Below, piece by piece: positions 25,164-33,858 of a DNA stretch of 64,000 nt. A model generated the notes under the pieces. The model did no database searches. It was not told where the DNA came from and saw only the letters and a program-made list of their open reading frames with translations. Origin of the DNA: an uncultured Lachnospiraceae bacterium (lineage in GTDB: Bacteria > Bacillota > Clostridia > Lachnospirales > Lachnospiraceae); assembly GCA_902789735.1 (NCBI GenBank), contig CADAOZ010000003.1:1-64000 (forward strand). The letters are read 5' to 3'. The position numbers were made by a program, and so were the translations under genes. Positions within the stretch are counted from its first letter, which is position 1. Each line of letters starts with the position of its first letter.

Positions 25164-26381
25164 ATGAGTATCAGAGACAGACTCAGCGGCAACGAAGCCA
25201 TCGCGACCGCCATGCGCCAGATCAATCCTGACGTATTTGCCATGTTCCCGATCACCCCTTCGACGGAGATCCCCCAGTACTTTGCCCAGTATGTGGCTGA
25301 CGGCAAAGTAGATACGGAATTCATCACTGTGGAAAGCGAGCATTCTTCCCTGTCAGCCTGTGTCGGCGCCGAAGCCGCAGGCTGCCGGGCCATCACGGCG
25401 ACTTCCTCCGCGGGCCTTTCCTACATGAATGAGGTCCTTTACTGCGCGGCTTCCGCCCGGCTGCCCATCGTTCTGGCCGTTGCCTGCCGTGCCCTGACCG
25501 GCCCCATCAATATCAATCACGATTATTCCGACTCCATGGCAGAACGTGATTCCGGTTTTATCCAGATCTACGCGGAAAACAACCAGGAGGCCTATGACAA
25601 TTATCTGCAGGCCCACAGGATCGGTGAGACTCCAGACGTGCGTCTGCCTGTTATGATCTGCGAAGACGGCTTCATTACTTCCCACGCTCTGGAAAACATA
25701 GAGCTGGAAGAAGACGAAGCAGTCAAAGCCTTTGTCGGTGAATATCATCCCGAGAACTACCTGCTCAAGACAGAGAACCCTCTGGCTGTGGGCCCTTACG
25801 GGACCTCTCCTTACTACATGGAAGCCAGAGTCGCTCAGGCGGAAGCCATGAAGAACGCCAAACGGGCCATTCTGGACGTAGCAGCGGATTTTGAGAAGAC
25901 CTTCGGCAGAAAATACGGTTTCTTTGAAGCTTACAGAATGGAGGATGCGGAAGTGGCCATGGTGGTCATGGGTTCCTCCGCCGGTACTGCCAGGGCCGCG
26001 GTCGATGAGCTGCGGGCCGAAGGGCGCAAAGTCGGTATGATCAAGCTGCGTGTATTCCGTCCCTTCCCCGGCGAAGAGCTGGCCGATGCTCTGTCGCACT
26101 GCAAAGCAGTTGCAGTCATGGACAAGAGTGAAGGCTTCTCTGCCTGCGGCGGGCCTGTATTTGCAGAAACCGCCTCTGCCTGCATCAACCTGGGCAGCCG
26201 TCCAAAAATGATTGATATTGTCTACGGACTGGGCGGCAGGGACTTCACGGTCCTGAACGCAAGAGACGTTTTCGCGAGACTGGAGATGATCGTCCGCACC
26301 GGACAGACAGGCCCTGTCTACAGTCATATGGGACAGAGGGATTCCAGGAAAAAGGATTCCAGAAAGAACGAGGTATTCTGA
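25164..26381 (+). CDS. 2-oxoacid:ferredoxin oxidoreductase, alpha subunit
   Basis: 405 residues from the ATG at 25164 (AAGGAGG upstream; an in-frame GTG at 25143 would overlap the delta gene). Signatures are GNEAIATAMRQINPDVFAMFPITPSTEIPQ near the N-terminus, ESEHSSLSACVGAEAAGCRAITATSS and the C-terminal domain with VVMGSSAGTARAAVDEL and KLRVFRPFPGEEL. It pairs with beta to form the thiamine-diphosphate active site. Sequence resembles four-subunit pyruvate or 2-oxoisovalerate enzymes; the T-box points to a branched-chain context. Confidence 0.94.
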   Translation: MSIRDRLSGNEAIATAMRQINPDVFAMFPITPSTEIPQYFAQYVADGKVDTEFITVESEHSSLSACVGAEAAGCRAITATSSAGLSYMNEVLYCAASARLPIVLAVACRALTGPININHDYSDSMAERDSGFIQIYAENNQEAYDNYLQAHRIGETPDVRLPVMICEDGFITSHALENIELEEDEAVKAFVGEYHPENYLLKTENPLAVGPYGTSPYYMEARVAQAEAMKNAKRAILDVAADFEKTFGRKYGFFEAYRMEDAEVAMVVMGSSAGTARAAVDELRAEGRKVGMIKLRVFRPFPGEELADALSHCKAVAVMDKSEGFSACGGPVFAETASACINLGSRPKMIDIVYGLGGRDFTVLNARDVFARLEMIVRTGQTGPVYSHMGQRDSRKKDSRKNEVF

Positions 26382-26382
26382 T

Positions 26383-27318
26383 ATGGCTTATAATTTAAAA
26401 CAGGAACTGAATAAACCCGAACGCTTTGCCGCCGGCCACCGTCTCTGCGCAGGCTGCGGCGCCGGGATTACCTGTCGGGCCATGATGCGTGCCATGGATC
26501 CCGAAGACAAGGCAGTCATCTGCAACGCCACCTCCTGCCTGGAGGTCTCTTCCTTCCAGTATCCTTATACAGCCTGGGAGGATTCCTACATTCATTCCGC
26601 TTTTGAAAATACTTCCGCGGTGGCCTCCGGCGTAGCCGCGGCCTATGCCGTCAGGAAGCGCAAGGGTTTGCAGGAGGGAAATTTCAAGGTACTGGCCATC
26701 GGCGGCGACGGCGGCACCTATGATATCGGTTTCCAGTCACTGTCCGGCGCCCTGGAGCGCGGTCATGACTTTACCTATTTCTGCTATGATAATAATGCCT
26801 ATATGAACACCGGTACCCAGCGGTCCTCCGCGACTCCCCGTTTCGCCAGCGCCACAACAACGCCGGCCGGTATTGAATCTGTAGGCAAAAAACAGAACCA
26901 GAAAGATCTGACCCGGATCGTGGTGGCCCACGAGGTGCCTTATGCAGCCCAGACCACCCTGCTGGGGAATTTCAAGGACTTTCATGAAAAGGCCCATCGC
27001 GCCATCTATACAGAAGGCCCGACCTTTGTCAATGTGCTCTGTCCCTGCCCCAGAGGCTGGCAGTATCCCGCGGAGCTCCTGCCTGTGATCACCAAAATGG
27101 CGGTAGATACCTGCGTATGGCCCCTGTATGAGGTCATTGAGGGCGAATACCATCTGACCTATAAGCCCAGGAAGAAACTGCCTGTAGAGGAGTTTATGAA
27201 GCTTCAGGGACGTTTCAAGCACTGCTTCAAACCCGGTAACGAATGGACCATTGAGGAGGCGCAGAAATACGTCGACAAAAAGTGGGAAGAGCTTCTCGCA
27301 AGGTGCGTCAACACCTGA
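26383..27318 (+). CDS. 2-oxoacid:ferredoxin oxidoreductase, beta subunit (TPP-binding)
   Basis: 311 residues, starting 1 bp after the alpha stop. HRLCAGCGAGITCRA and the CNATSCLEV cysteines bind an iron-sulfur cluster. GGDGGTYDIGFQSLSGALERGHD with CYDNNAYMNTGTQRS is the thiamine-diphosphate/Mg motif. The threonine-rich TGTQRSSATP stretch is seen in pyruvate and 2-oxoisovalerate family members. Substrate cannot be decided by motif. Last gene of the operon; no terminator was found in the 229 bp that follow. Confidence 0.94.
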   Translation: MAYNLKQELNKPERFAAGHRLCAGCGAGITCRAMMRAMDPEDKAVICNATSCLEVSSFQYPYTAWEDSYIHSAFENTSAVASGVAAAYAVRKRKGLQEGNFKVLAIGGDGGTYDIGFQSLSGALERGHDFTYFCYDNNAYMNTGTQRSSATPRFASATTTPAGIESVGKKQNQKDLTRIVVAHEVPYAAQTTLLGNFKDFHEKAHRAIYTEGPTFVNVLCPCPRGWQYPAELLPVITKMAVDTCVWPLYEVIEGEYHLTYKPRKKLPVEEFMKLQGRFKHCFKPGNEWTIEEAQKYVDKKWEELLARCVNT

Positions 27319-27547
27319 CATGCACGGTGACCAGTCATGCACGTTGACTGTAAGGAGGGCGGCGGTCTGTGCTGTCGCCCTGTCCGGCTGTGCTCCGGTA
27401 TTCCGGGGAATCTGCAGCCGCTTTATAAAAGCATGGAGTCCCGGTGTTTCTTACCGCTGATGACGGAGACATGGTTTCCCTGTCTGTAAGTCACTGAGGT
27501 CTTCCGCGGGTTTCCGCGGACAAGCAGAGTTTGTTGAGGTTTTATTT

Positions 27548-29056
27548 ATGAGGAAATGTATCAGCCTGATCTTATGCCTGCTGATTACGGCCGGACTGTC
27601 CGCCTGGGCGGAAACGCCGGCCGTTTTTGCGTCTGACATGATCGGAACAGCGGCGGAAGCTCCCGGGACCGGCCTGCCTGCGTCGGCGTCGGAAGCCCTC
27701 TGGTCCGTCCTGTCTGCGTCAGCGCCGGAATCAGCCGGAATTGCCGGAACTTCCGCGGAAACGCCGCAGGCCGGCATCATCGGCCCTGCGGCAGTTTTTG
27801 CCCGGGAGGCGGCAGCTGATGGGCTCGCTTCTGTCCGGTCCGTCCCGGAAGCAGCTGTCCCGGATACCTTCCGGGTCAATGCAGGCCGGATTTATGACGC
27901 CGGTGCCCAGGCGGATGGTGAACTCCGCGGGGTCTGGTTCGCCTATTACGACTGGGAAGCTATGCCCCGGGAAGAGGAGGCCTTCCGGCAGGCAGCAGCG
28001 TCCGTGATGGACCGGCTGCAGGCACTGGAAATGAACGCCATTTTCCTGCATGTGCATAGCCATTCTGACTCTTATTACCTGCAGTCTTCATATTTTCCGG
28101 CTTCTCTGTATGCCTTTGGGACCATGGGGGAGCCCCTGTCCTTTGATCCTCTGGCGATCATGATCGAGGAGGCTCACGCCAGACAGATTTCAGTCCACGC
28201 CTGGCTCAATCCCTATCGGATCACATCGAACAGCGAGGAGCGGACCAATGTGACCTGGCAGGACATCCCGGAAGACAGTCTTGTCAAACAATGGAGGAAC
28301 AGTCCGGAACATGAGCGCAGTATCCTCAAATATCATGACCTGTATTTCCTCAATCCCGCCAGAGAAGAGGTCAAACAGCTTCTGACGGATACGATCACCG
28401 AGCTGGTGTCAAAATACCCTGTAGACGGCGTTCATTTCGATGACTATTTTTATCCTTCCATAAACAGCGGGTATGAGGGAGCGGATTTCGACACGCCGGA
28501 ATATGAGGCGTCAGGTTCGGACCTGTCCCTGGCGGACTGGAGACGTGAAAACGTCACCGACCTTCTGCAGAGGATTCATGCGGCTGTGCGGGAAGTGGAT
28601 CCGCACCTGGTCTTCGGCGTCAGCCCGGCCGGCAACCTGGATAACCTGCGCAGCAGCAGTATGTATTTTACAGACATAGACGGATGGCTGGCCGCGGAAG
28701 GCTGTGTGGACTATATCATGCCCCAGCTGTACTGGGGATTCGAGGCTTCAGACGGCAGCGGAGGCAGGGCCTCCTGGGCATTCGAAAACAATCTGTCCAG
28801 ATGGATGGGACTGGACAGGGCGGATGGGATCGCCCTTTATATCGGCCTGCCCCTGTTCAGGACCGGTGATGATACCACCTTTAAAGGCAATGAATCCGAA
28901 TGGTACAGTTCGGATGATATCATCGCCCGCATGATCCGCTGCTGCCGGGAGCAGGATGCCGTTGAGGGTTTTGTTATCTTTGATTATGAGGACCTGAACC
29001 GGCCGGGCGCGGCCGCTGAAACAGAGCATATGCGGCAGGAGATCGAAGAAAACTGA
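27548..29056 (+). CDS. Secreted GHL10-family (DUF187) glycosidase-like protein
   Basis: 502 residues. The signal peptide is clear (MRKCISLILCLLITAGLSAWA). A low-complexity Ala/Ser/Pro linker runs to about residue 105. The catalytic-like domain begins ELRGVWFAYYDWEAM, with NAIFLHVHSHSDSYY, SVHAWLNPYRI, HDLYFLNPAREEV, VDGVHFDDYFYPS and YIMPQLYWGF. This is the GHL10 glycosyl-hydrolase-like family (YngK/FenI type). The substrate is probably a surface or environmental polysaccharide, unknown here. A repeat array follows the stop codon immediately. Confidence 0.88.
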   Translation: MRKCISLILCLLITAGLSAWAETPAVFASDMIGTAAEAPGTGLPASASEALWSVLSASAPESAGIAGTSAETPQAGIIGPAAVFAREAAADGLASVRSVPEAAVPDTFRVNAGRIYDAGAQADGELRGVWFAYYDWEAMPREEEAFRQAAASVMDRLQALEMNAIFLHVHSHSDSYYLQSSYFPASLYAFGTMGEPLSFDPLAIMIEEAHARQISVHAWLNPYRITSNSEERTNVTWQDIPEDSLVKQWRNSPEHERSILKYHDLYFLNPAREEVKQLLTDTITELVSKYPVDGVHFDDYFYPSINSGYEGADFDTPEYEASGSDLSLADWRRENVTDLLQRIHAAVREVDPHLVFGVSPAGNLDNLRSSSMYFTDIDGWLAAEGCVDYIMPQLYWGFEASDGSGGRASWAFENNLSRWMGLDRADGIALYIGLPLFRTGDDTTFKGNESEWYSSDDIIARMIRCCREQDAVEGFVIFDYEDLNRPGAAAETEHMRQEIEEN

Positions 29057-29058
29057 AT

Positions 29059-29172
29059 CACGACCCCAGAGGTGGCGAACCACCAGGCAAACGACCCCAG
29101 AGGTGGCAAACCACCAGGCAAACGACCCCAGAGGTGGCAAACGAACGATTCGGCAAACGACCTCTGGGGTGG
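29059..29172. repeat. Array of the CGACCCCAGAGG repeat, four copies, last one inverted
   Basis: Copies begin near 29059, 29087, 29118 and 29153 (GCAAACGACCCCAGAGGTGG type). In the last copy the core reads ACCTCTGGGGT, the reverse complement of the preceding ACCCCAGAGGT, so copies 3 and 4 form an 11-bp-armed hairpin. A TATAAT box (29173-29178) abuts the last copy and may drive deoD. Confidence 0.9.
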
Positions 29173-29281
29173 TATAATAGAAGAGGACAGGCCAAACGGC
29201 CCATATGTTTCAGTTCAGATTGGATTTCGGGGTTACACAGGATTCCGATCGGGATTCAACTCAAATTAGGGGGAAAAAGAA

Positions 29282-30007
29282 ATGAGCAAAAACATCAGTA
29301 TTCCGGTTCCTACACCGCACATTGAAGCCCAAAAAGGCGACTTTGCCAAAACAGTCCTGATGCCCGGCGATCCGCTCCGGGCCAAGTTCATCGCCGAGAC
29401 TTATCTGGAAGATTATAAGTGTGTCAACCAGGTCAGGGGCATGCTGGGATTTACCGGTACCTATAAGGGAAAGAAAGTATCCGTCATGGCCAGCGGCATG
29501 GGTATGCCTTCCATCGGCATCTATTCCTATGAGCTGTTCAACGGCTATGATGTCGAGAACATTATCCGTGTCGGAACCGCCGGCGCCATTCATGAGGACC
29601 TGAAGATCCGTGATATCGTAATTGCCATGGGCGCCTGCACGGACAGCAATTATGTGGGCCAGTTCGAGATTCCGGGCAAATACGCGCCGATCGCTTCCTA
29701 TGAGCTGCTGAACAAAGCCGTTGAGGAGGCGAAGAGCAGAGAGGGCGTCAGGTATAAAGTGGGCAACGTATATTCCCACGACGTATTCTATGATCCCTCC
29801 GGTTCCGCCATGCAGTTCGCCAAAATGGGAGTGCTGGCAGTGGAAATGGAAGCGGCAGCCCTGTATATGAACGCGGCCTGGGCCGGCAAGAACGCCCTTG
29901 CCATCTGCACGATTTCCGACCATATCCTTACCGGTGAGGCGACGACCTCCGCAGAGCGTCAGACCGCTTTCAACACCATGATGGAAATCGCCCTGGAGAT
30001 CGCCTGA
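29282..30007 (+). CDS. deoD: Purine-nucleoside phosphorylase (DeoD type)
   Basis: 241 residues, start after AGGGGG. It cleaves purine (deoxy)nucleosides with phosphate to base and (deoxy)ribose-1-phosphate. DeoD motifs: VLMPGDPLRAKFIAE (phosphate site), MASGMGMPSIGIYSYEL, VGTAGAIHEDLKIRDIV, VEMEAAALYMNAA and TISDHILTGE with the catalytic Asp. It is monocistronic, 225 bp behind the glycosidase-like gene with a repeat array in between. A second DeoD-like gene is at 61745-62458. Confidence 0.95.
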   Translation: MSKNISIPVPTPHIEAQKGDFAKTVLMPGDPLRAKFIAETYLEDYKCVNQVRGMLGFTGTYKGKKVSVMASGMGMPSIGIYSYELFNGYDVENIIRVGTAGAIHEDLKIRDIVIAMGACTDSNYVGQFEIPGKYAPIASYELLNKAVEEAKSREGVRYKVGNVYSHDVFYDPSGSAMQFAKMGVLAVEMEAAALYMNAAWAGKNALAICTISDHILTGEATTSAERQTAFNTMMEIALEIA

Positions 30008-30017
30008 TTTACTTTTC

Positions 30018-30124
30018 GGTTCTTTACGCTCCGGGCTTTACGCTCCGGGCTTTACGCTCCAGGCTTTACGGTTCGGTTAATGTTCGGTTTACTGTTCGGT
30101 TTACTGTTCGGTTTACGGTTCGGC
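30018..30124. repeat. Two adjoining short tandem repeats after deoD
   Basis: First come three units of about 14 bp (TTTACGCTCCGGGC type), then four or more units of about 13 bp (TTCGGTTTACTG type). The boundary unit shares TTTACG with both. They lie in the 268-bp gap before the lipoprotein gene, whose likely -10 (TATAGTAAT, about 30161) follows. Confidence 0.85.
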
Positions 30125-30275
30125 CGATTAACTTTTTTTGTCCTTTTCAAATCTGTTTCGTATAGTAATATGACAGGGTAAAGACCTGTCATCAAATCAT
30201 CAAAAAAGAATACGAGCAGAAGACAGAAAAAAGATTCAGAGTCACAAGAATCGGACAAAAGAAAGGAAGTACATT

Positions 30276-31211
30276 ATGTTTAAGAAATCTATCGCCGCGT
30301 TATTCGTTGGTACCGCAGTTCTTATGACAGCATGCGGCGGAAATGCAGCCACAACCGCGCCGGAGACGGAGGCGCCCGCAGCGTCCACTGAGACGGCGCC
30401 GGAGACAGAGGCGCCCGCAGCATCCACAGAGACAGCGCCCGAGGCTGCTGAGACAGCGGCGTCAGTTCCCGCAGAGACCGCCGGGGCTGAGACGAAGACG
30501 GCCGCCCAGATCGAGACAGAGCTGACAGACGGCGTCCTGACCATCCGCCTGGACGGCGGCCCTCAGAAGGACGGCTTCTATTGGGAGTACTATACCGGAG
30601 ATAAGGGAGACGCCACTTTTGTGGAACTGATCACACAGGCCAACGATGACGGCTGTGCCTATGCCGGCAGCTTTAAGGCCATTGAGGACGCGGGAGACGC
30701 GGAGGATTATATCCGTCTGGTCTATACCAACGGGACCTATGTATATGAGTACACGGATGTGAACATCAAGATCGAGAACAGCCAGATCACGGAAAAATCC
30801 GGCGGCGCTTATGTTTACGGCGTGGATTACAAAGAGTTCGCCGATCTGCTGGCCGGTACATGGCAGGAAGAGAATGGCGGCACAAATTATCTGGAGATCA
30901 CTCTGGATGATACTGACGGCCTTGACGCGGTCGTTTCCAATGGAGGCGGCAAGGACGGCCAGACCAGTTATTACACCATGACCCTGCATTATGACGCGAT
31001 CAGGGAAGCCCTGATGTATGTCGACGGCAAAGAGGTCACAGGGGAGATCACGGACGGAGAAGGCGCTGACACAAGCGCGGCCGCTGTTTCCGAAGAGGCA
31101 GGCTACGGCGGCTTCGTTCTGGAGTTCGATGAAGAAACCCAGACTGTGAAGTCCATTCAGTGGGCTGATATGTCCGGCGCGCATGAGCCGATCGTTTTTG
31201 TAAAAGGCTGA
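30276..31211 (+). CDS. Lipoprotein with Thr/Glu/Pro/Ala repeat linker
   Basis: 311 residues, AAAGGAAG upstream. The lipoprotein signal is clear (IAALFVGTAVLMTACGG; Cys at the lipobox). Residues ~25-75 contain a tandem 13-residue repeat (APETEAPAASTET), nearly identical at DNA level. The globular part (about 80-311) has Gly/Asp/Tyr-rich beta segments (DGFYWEYYTGDKGDATFVEL, AGSFKAIEDAGDAEDYIRLVYTN, TNYLEITLDDTDGLDAVVSNGGG). I do not recognise a characterised family. It is exposed on the membrane surface and its function is unknown. The thrS T-box leader begins just downstream. Confidence 0.8.
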   Translation: MFKKSIAALFVGTAVLMTACGGNAATTAPETEAPAASTETAPETEAPAASTETAPEAAETAASVPAETAGAETKTAAQIETELTDGVLTIRLDGGPQKDGFYWEYYTGDKGDATFVELITQANDDGCAYAGSFKAIEDAGDAEDYIRLVYTNGTYVYEYTDVNIKIENSQITEKSGGAYVYGVDYKEFADLLAGTWQEENGGTNYLEITLDDTDGLDAVVSNGGGKDGQTSYYTMTLHYDAIREALMYVDGKEVTGEITDGEGADTSAAAVSEEAGYGGFVLEFDEETQTVKSIQWADMSGAHEPIVFVKG

Positions 31212-31269
31212 TCCCCCTTTACTTTTCCGGATTTACGCTGTACAATATTTCTTGTTCAACATAAGCTAA

Positions 31270-31556
31270 ATCTGTGAAGAGAAGAGTAGGGAATCCGATG
31301 TCCCAGAGAGGAACACCGCCGGTCACCGGCGCGCTGCAAGTGTTCTGCCGGAGGATTTGCTGAAGACCATCTCCGAGAGGCCCCAATCCGGCCCGGTGAC
31401 CCCGTTATCGTCATAATGAAGCCGCTGGATTCCCGGCTGCAGGCGCGCGTATCGTGCCGGCAGGACCCCGGAGGAGACAGAATAAGGGTGGAACCGCGTA
31501 AGCATGTATTTACGTCCCTTACATACCAGATCATGGTATGTAGGGGACTTTTTTTG
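31270..31556 (+). promoter_or_regulatory. T-box riboswitch, threonine specifier (ACC)
   Basis: The specifier loop reads GAAG-ACC-ATCTCCGAG, with ACC at 31376-31378. The T-box AGGGTGGAACCGCG spans 31485-31498. The terminator GTCCCTTACATACC (31514-31527) pairs with GGTATGTAGGGGAC (31535-31548) before a T-run. The downstream gene is thrS, confirming the codon. UGGA implies tRNA discriminator U. A TACAAT box at about 31241 could be the -10 of its promoter. Confidence 0.95.
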
Positions 31557-31643
31557 CGGAGGGCGGTACGGAATACTTACTTCCCGGACGAAAGAATTTC
31601 CTGCATACCGCAGCTGCAGACAGAATAAGAGGAGGAAACAAAC

Positions 31644-33452
31644 ATGACAGACTATCAGCTGGAAGTCTACAGACATTCCCTGGCCCACATTCTCGCCAAA
31701 GCCGTAATAGAGATCTTTGGCAAAGAAAATGTGCAGTACGCCATCGGCCCCCAGATCTCGGACGGCCTTTATTATGATTTCGTACTGCCCAGAACCGTTA
31801 CAGAAGAGGATTATAAGACCATCGAGAACAAGATGCGTGAGATCCTGAAGAGGAAAGAGGACTGGACCAGAAAAGAGATTTCCAGAGAAGAGGCCCTGGA
31901 GCTTTTCAAAGACCAGAAATTTAAGACAGAGCTGATTCAGGAACTGCCCGAGGATGAGACCATTTCCATTTACTGGACCGGCGATGATTTCGTAGACCTT
32001 TGCCGCGGCCCCCACGTCGACAACAGCAAAGAACTCCTTTCCGCCGCTTTCCAGATCAAGTCCTCTTCCGGTGCTTACTGGAGGGGCGATGAGAACCGTG
32101 ATTCCCTGCAGAGGATCTATGTTTACGCCTTCCCCGGCAAGGATGAGCTGAAAAAGCACCTGGCCCTGATCAAGGAAGCCATGGAGCGCGACCATAAGAA
32201 GATCGGTCCCGAGCTGGATCTGTTCATGTTCCATGAGACAGCGCCCGGCATGCCCTACTGGCTGCCCCGCGGCTGGCGCGTGTACAGGACCCTGATCGAG
32301 TTCTGGAGAAATATCCACGACAGACACGGATATCAGGAGATCTCCGCGCCTGTGATCAATAACCGCAAGCTGTGGCTGATCTCCGGCCACTGGGCCCACT
32401 ATCAGAACAACATGTTCATCGTGCCCGGCGTTTCCGGCGATCCCGACGCGGATGACATCATGGCCGCCAAGCCCATGAACTGCCCCAACGCCATGAACAC
32501 CTATAAGAGGACGGTCCATTCCTACAAGGAACTGCCCATCCGCTACAACGAGCTGGACGTTGTCCATCGTAAGGAGAAATCCGGCCAGATGAACGGCCTG
32601 TTCCGTGTACAGGAGTTCCGTCAGGATGATGACCATACTTTTGTCAGCGAAGACCTGATCGAGGCCGAGATCGAAGATATCATGCAGATCGCCGACCAGA
32701 TCTACAATACCTTCGGTATCACCTACAGGGCTGAGTTCTCCACTCGTCCTGATGACTATATGGGCGATATCGAGGTCTGGAACAAGGCAGAGGCCGCGCT
32801 GAAGAAGATCCTGGACAAGAAGTACGGCGAAGGCGGCTATGAGATCAACGAAGGCGACGGCGCTTTCTACGGCCCCAAGATCGACCTGCAGATCAAGGAC
32901 GCCCTGGGCAGAGAATGGCAGTGCGGCACCATCCAGCTGGACTTCCAGCTGCCCCACAACTTCGGCCTGACCTATCAGGACAAGGACGGCACTCTCAAGG
33001 AGCCGGTCGTTATCCACAGAGCCATCTTCGGCTCCATGGAAAGATTCATCGGTATCCTGATCGAGCATTACAAAGGCGCGTTCCCCTTCTGGCTGGCACC
33101 GGAGCAGGTCGCCATCGTTCCGATCCGCACCGAACATAACGAGTACGCGAAGCAGATCGCGGACAGGCTGGAAGACATGGGCATCCGTGTCGCGGCGGAC
33201 TATGCCGACAAGAACATGAATGCCAAGATCAAGGCCTTCCGTACCCTGAAGGATCCCTACATTGTTGTCGTGGGCGATAAGGAAGCCGAGGAAGGCACCG
33301 TTTCCATCACGGTCCGCGGGCAGAAGCAGCAGCTGCACGTTGTTCCGCTGGAGACCTTCTATACCATGTGCCGCAAGATGAACAGCGAGCACAGCCAGGA
33401 GCTCATCTCCGATCCGTCCGAAGTCGCGACTCATATGAAGTTTGGAAAGTAA
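31644..33452 (+). CDS. thrS: Threonyl-tRNA synthetase (no TGS domain)
   Basis: 602 residues, AAGAGGAGG upstream. The protein begins directly at the editing domain (HSLAHILAKAV with the HxxxH metal site, and CRGPHVDN). The ~60-residue TGS domain found at the start of most bacterial ThrRS is absent, and no in-frame extension exists upstream because the T-box lies there. The catalytic core is intact: zinc ligands in KPMNCPNAM, QDDDHTF and PVVIHRAIFGSMERF, and the C-terminal anticodon-binding domain VAIVPIRTEHNEYA. It is regulated by the threonine T-box. Confidence 0.97.
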   Translation: MTDYQLEVYRHSLAHILAKAVIEIFGKENVQYAIGPQISDGLYYDFVLPRTVTEEDYKTIENKMREILKRKEDWTRKEISREEALELFKDQKFKTELIQELPEDETISIYWTGDDFVDLCRGPHVDNSKELLSAAFQIKSSSGAYWRGDENRDSLQRIYVYAFPGKDELKKHLALIKEAMERDHKKIGPELDLFMFHETAPGMPYWLPRGWRVYRTLIEFWRNIHDRHGYQEISAPVINNRKLWLISGHWAHYQNNMFIVPGVSGDPDADDIMAAKPMNCPNAMNTYKRTVHSYKELPIRYNELDVVHRKEKSGQMNGLFRVQEFRQDDDHTFVSEDLIEAEIEDIMQIADQIYNTFGITYRAEFSTRPDDYMGDIEVWNKAEAALKKILDKKYGEGGYEINEGDGAFYGPKIDLQIKDALGREWQCGTIQLDFQLPHNFGLTYQDKDGTLKEPVVIHRAIFGSMERFIGILIEHYKGAFPFWLAPEQVAIVPIRTEHNEYAKQIADRLEDMGIRVAADYADKNMNAKIKAFRTLKDPYIVVVGDKEAEEGTVSITVRGQKQQLHVVPLETFYTMCRKMNSEHSQELISDPSEVATHMKFGK

Positions 33453-33545
33453 GAGAGAATGAGGCTTTTCGCCGCGTGTTTTAAGCATAAAGCGGAAACA
33501 CAGGCAGATCATGCGAAAGAAAACACTGTTAAACACTGTATACAG

Positions 33546-33577
33546 AGAACCGGATCACTTGTGGTCCGGTTCTTTTT
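33546..33577 (+). terminator. thrS terminator
   Basis: AGAACCGGA pairs with TCCGGTTCT around a 10-base loop, followed by TTTT. Confidence 0.88.
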
Positions 33578-33591
33578 ACAGGTCCGTATGC

Positions 33592-33703
33592 GGCAGAGTC
33601 GGTCGTCAGGACAGGTCGTCAGAATCGGTCGTCAGGACAGGCCGTCAGATTCGGTCGTCAGAGTCGGTCGTCAGTTCCGGTCAGCAGGTTCGGTCGGCAG
33701 GAT
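33592..33703. repeat. Degenerate 12-14-bp tandem repeat (CGGTCGTCAG core)
   Basis: About eight irregular units of (T/A)CGGTCGTCAGGA-like sequence follow the thrS terminator, up to the promoter of the next gene. Confidence 0.85.
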
Positions 33704-33713
33704 GCAGGCCGGA

Positions 33714-33749
33714 TTGACAAAAAAAGGCCAGAGCGTTAAAATTTTAACG
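33714..33749 (+). promoter_or_regulatory. Promoter with Rex-like operator for the alcohol dehydrogenase
   Basis: TTGACA (33714-33719), exact 17-bp spacer, TAAAAT (33737-33742). The -10 lies inside the perfect palindrome CGTTAAAATTTTAACG (33734-33749), which fits the core GTTAANNNNTTAAC of Rex, the NADH/NAD-sensing repressor. Rex blocking this promoter when NADH is low is inferred. Confidence 0.65.
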
Positions 33750-33858
33750 TATCGAAGGAGGCACTTTTTGATGTGCCGACAGCAACATGGTATAAGCGTG
33801 AAGATACAAAAAGAGCGGATTTTCGCGCAGCAAAAGACGCATTGATGTGGAGGTAATT

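Noticed and set aside
27319..27547. Possible small gene or RNA between the oxidoreductase operon and the glycosidase-like gene
   Set aside because: No frame with a ribosome binding site, no terminator and no recognisable structure was found in these 229 bp.
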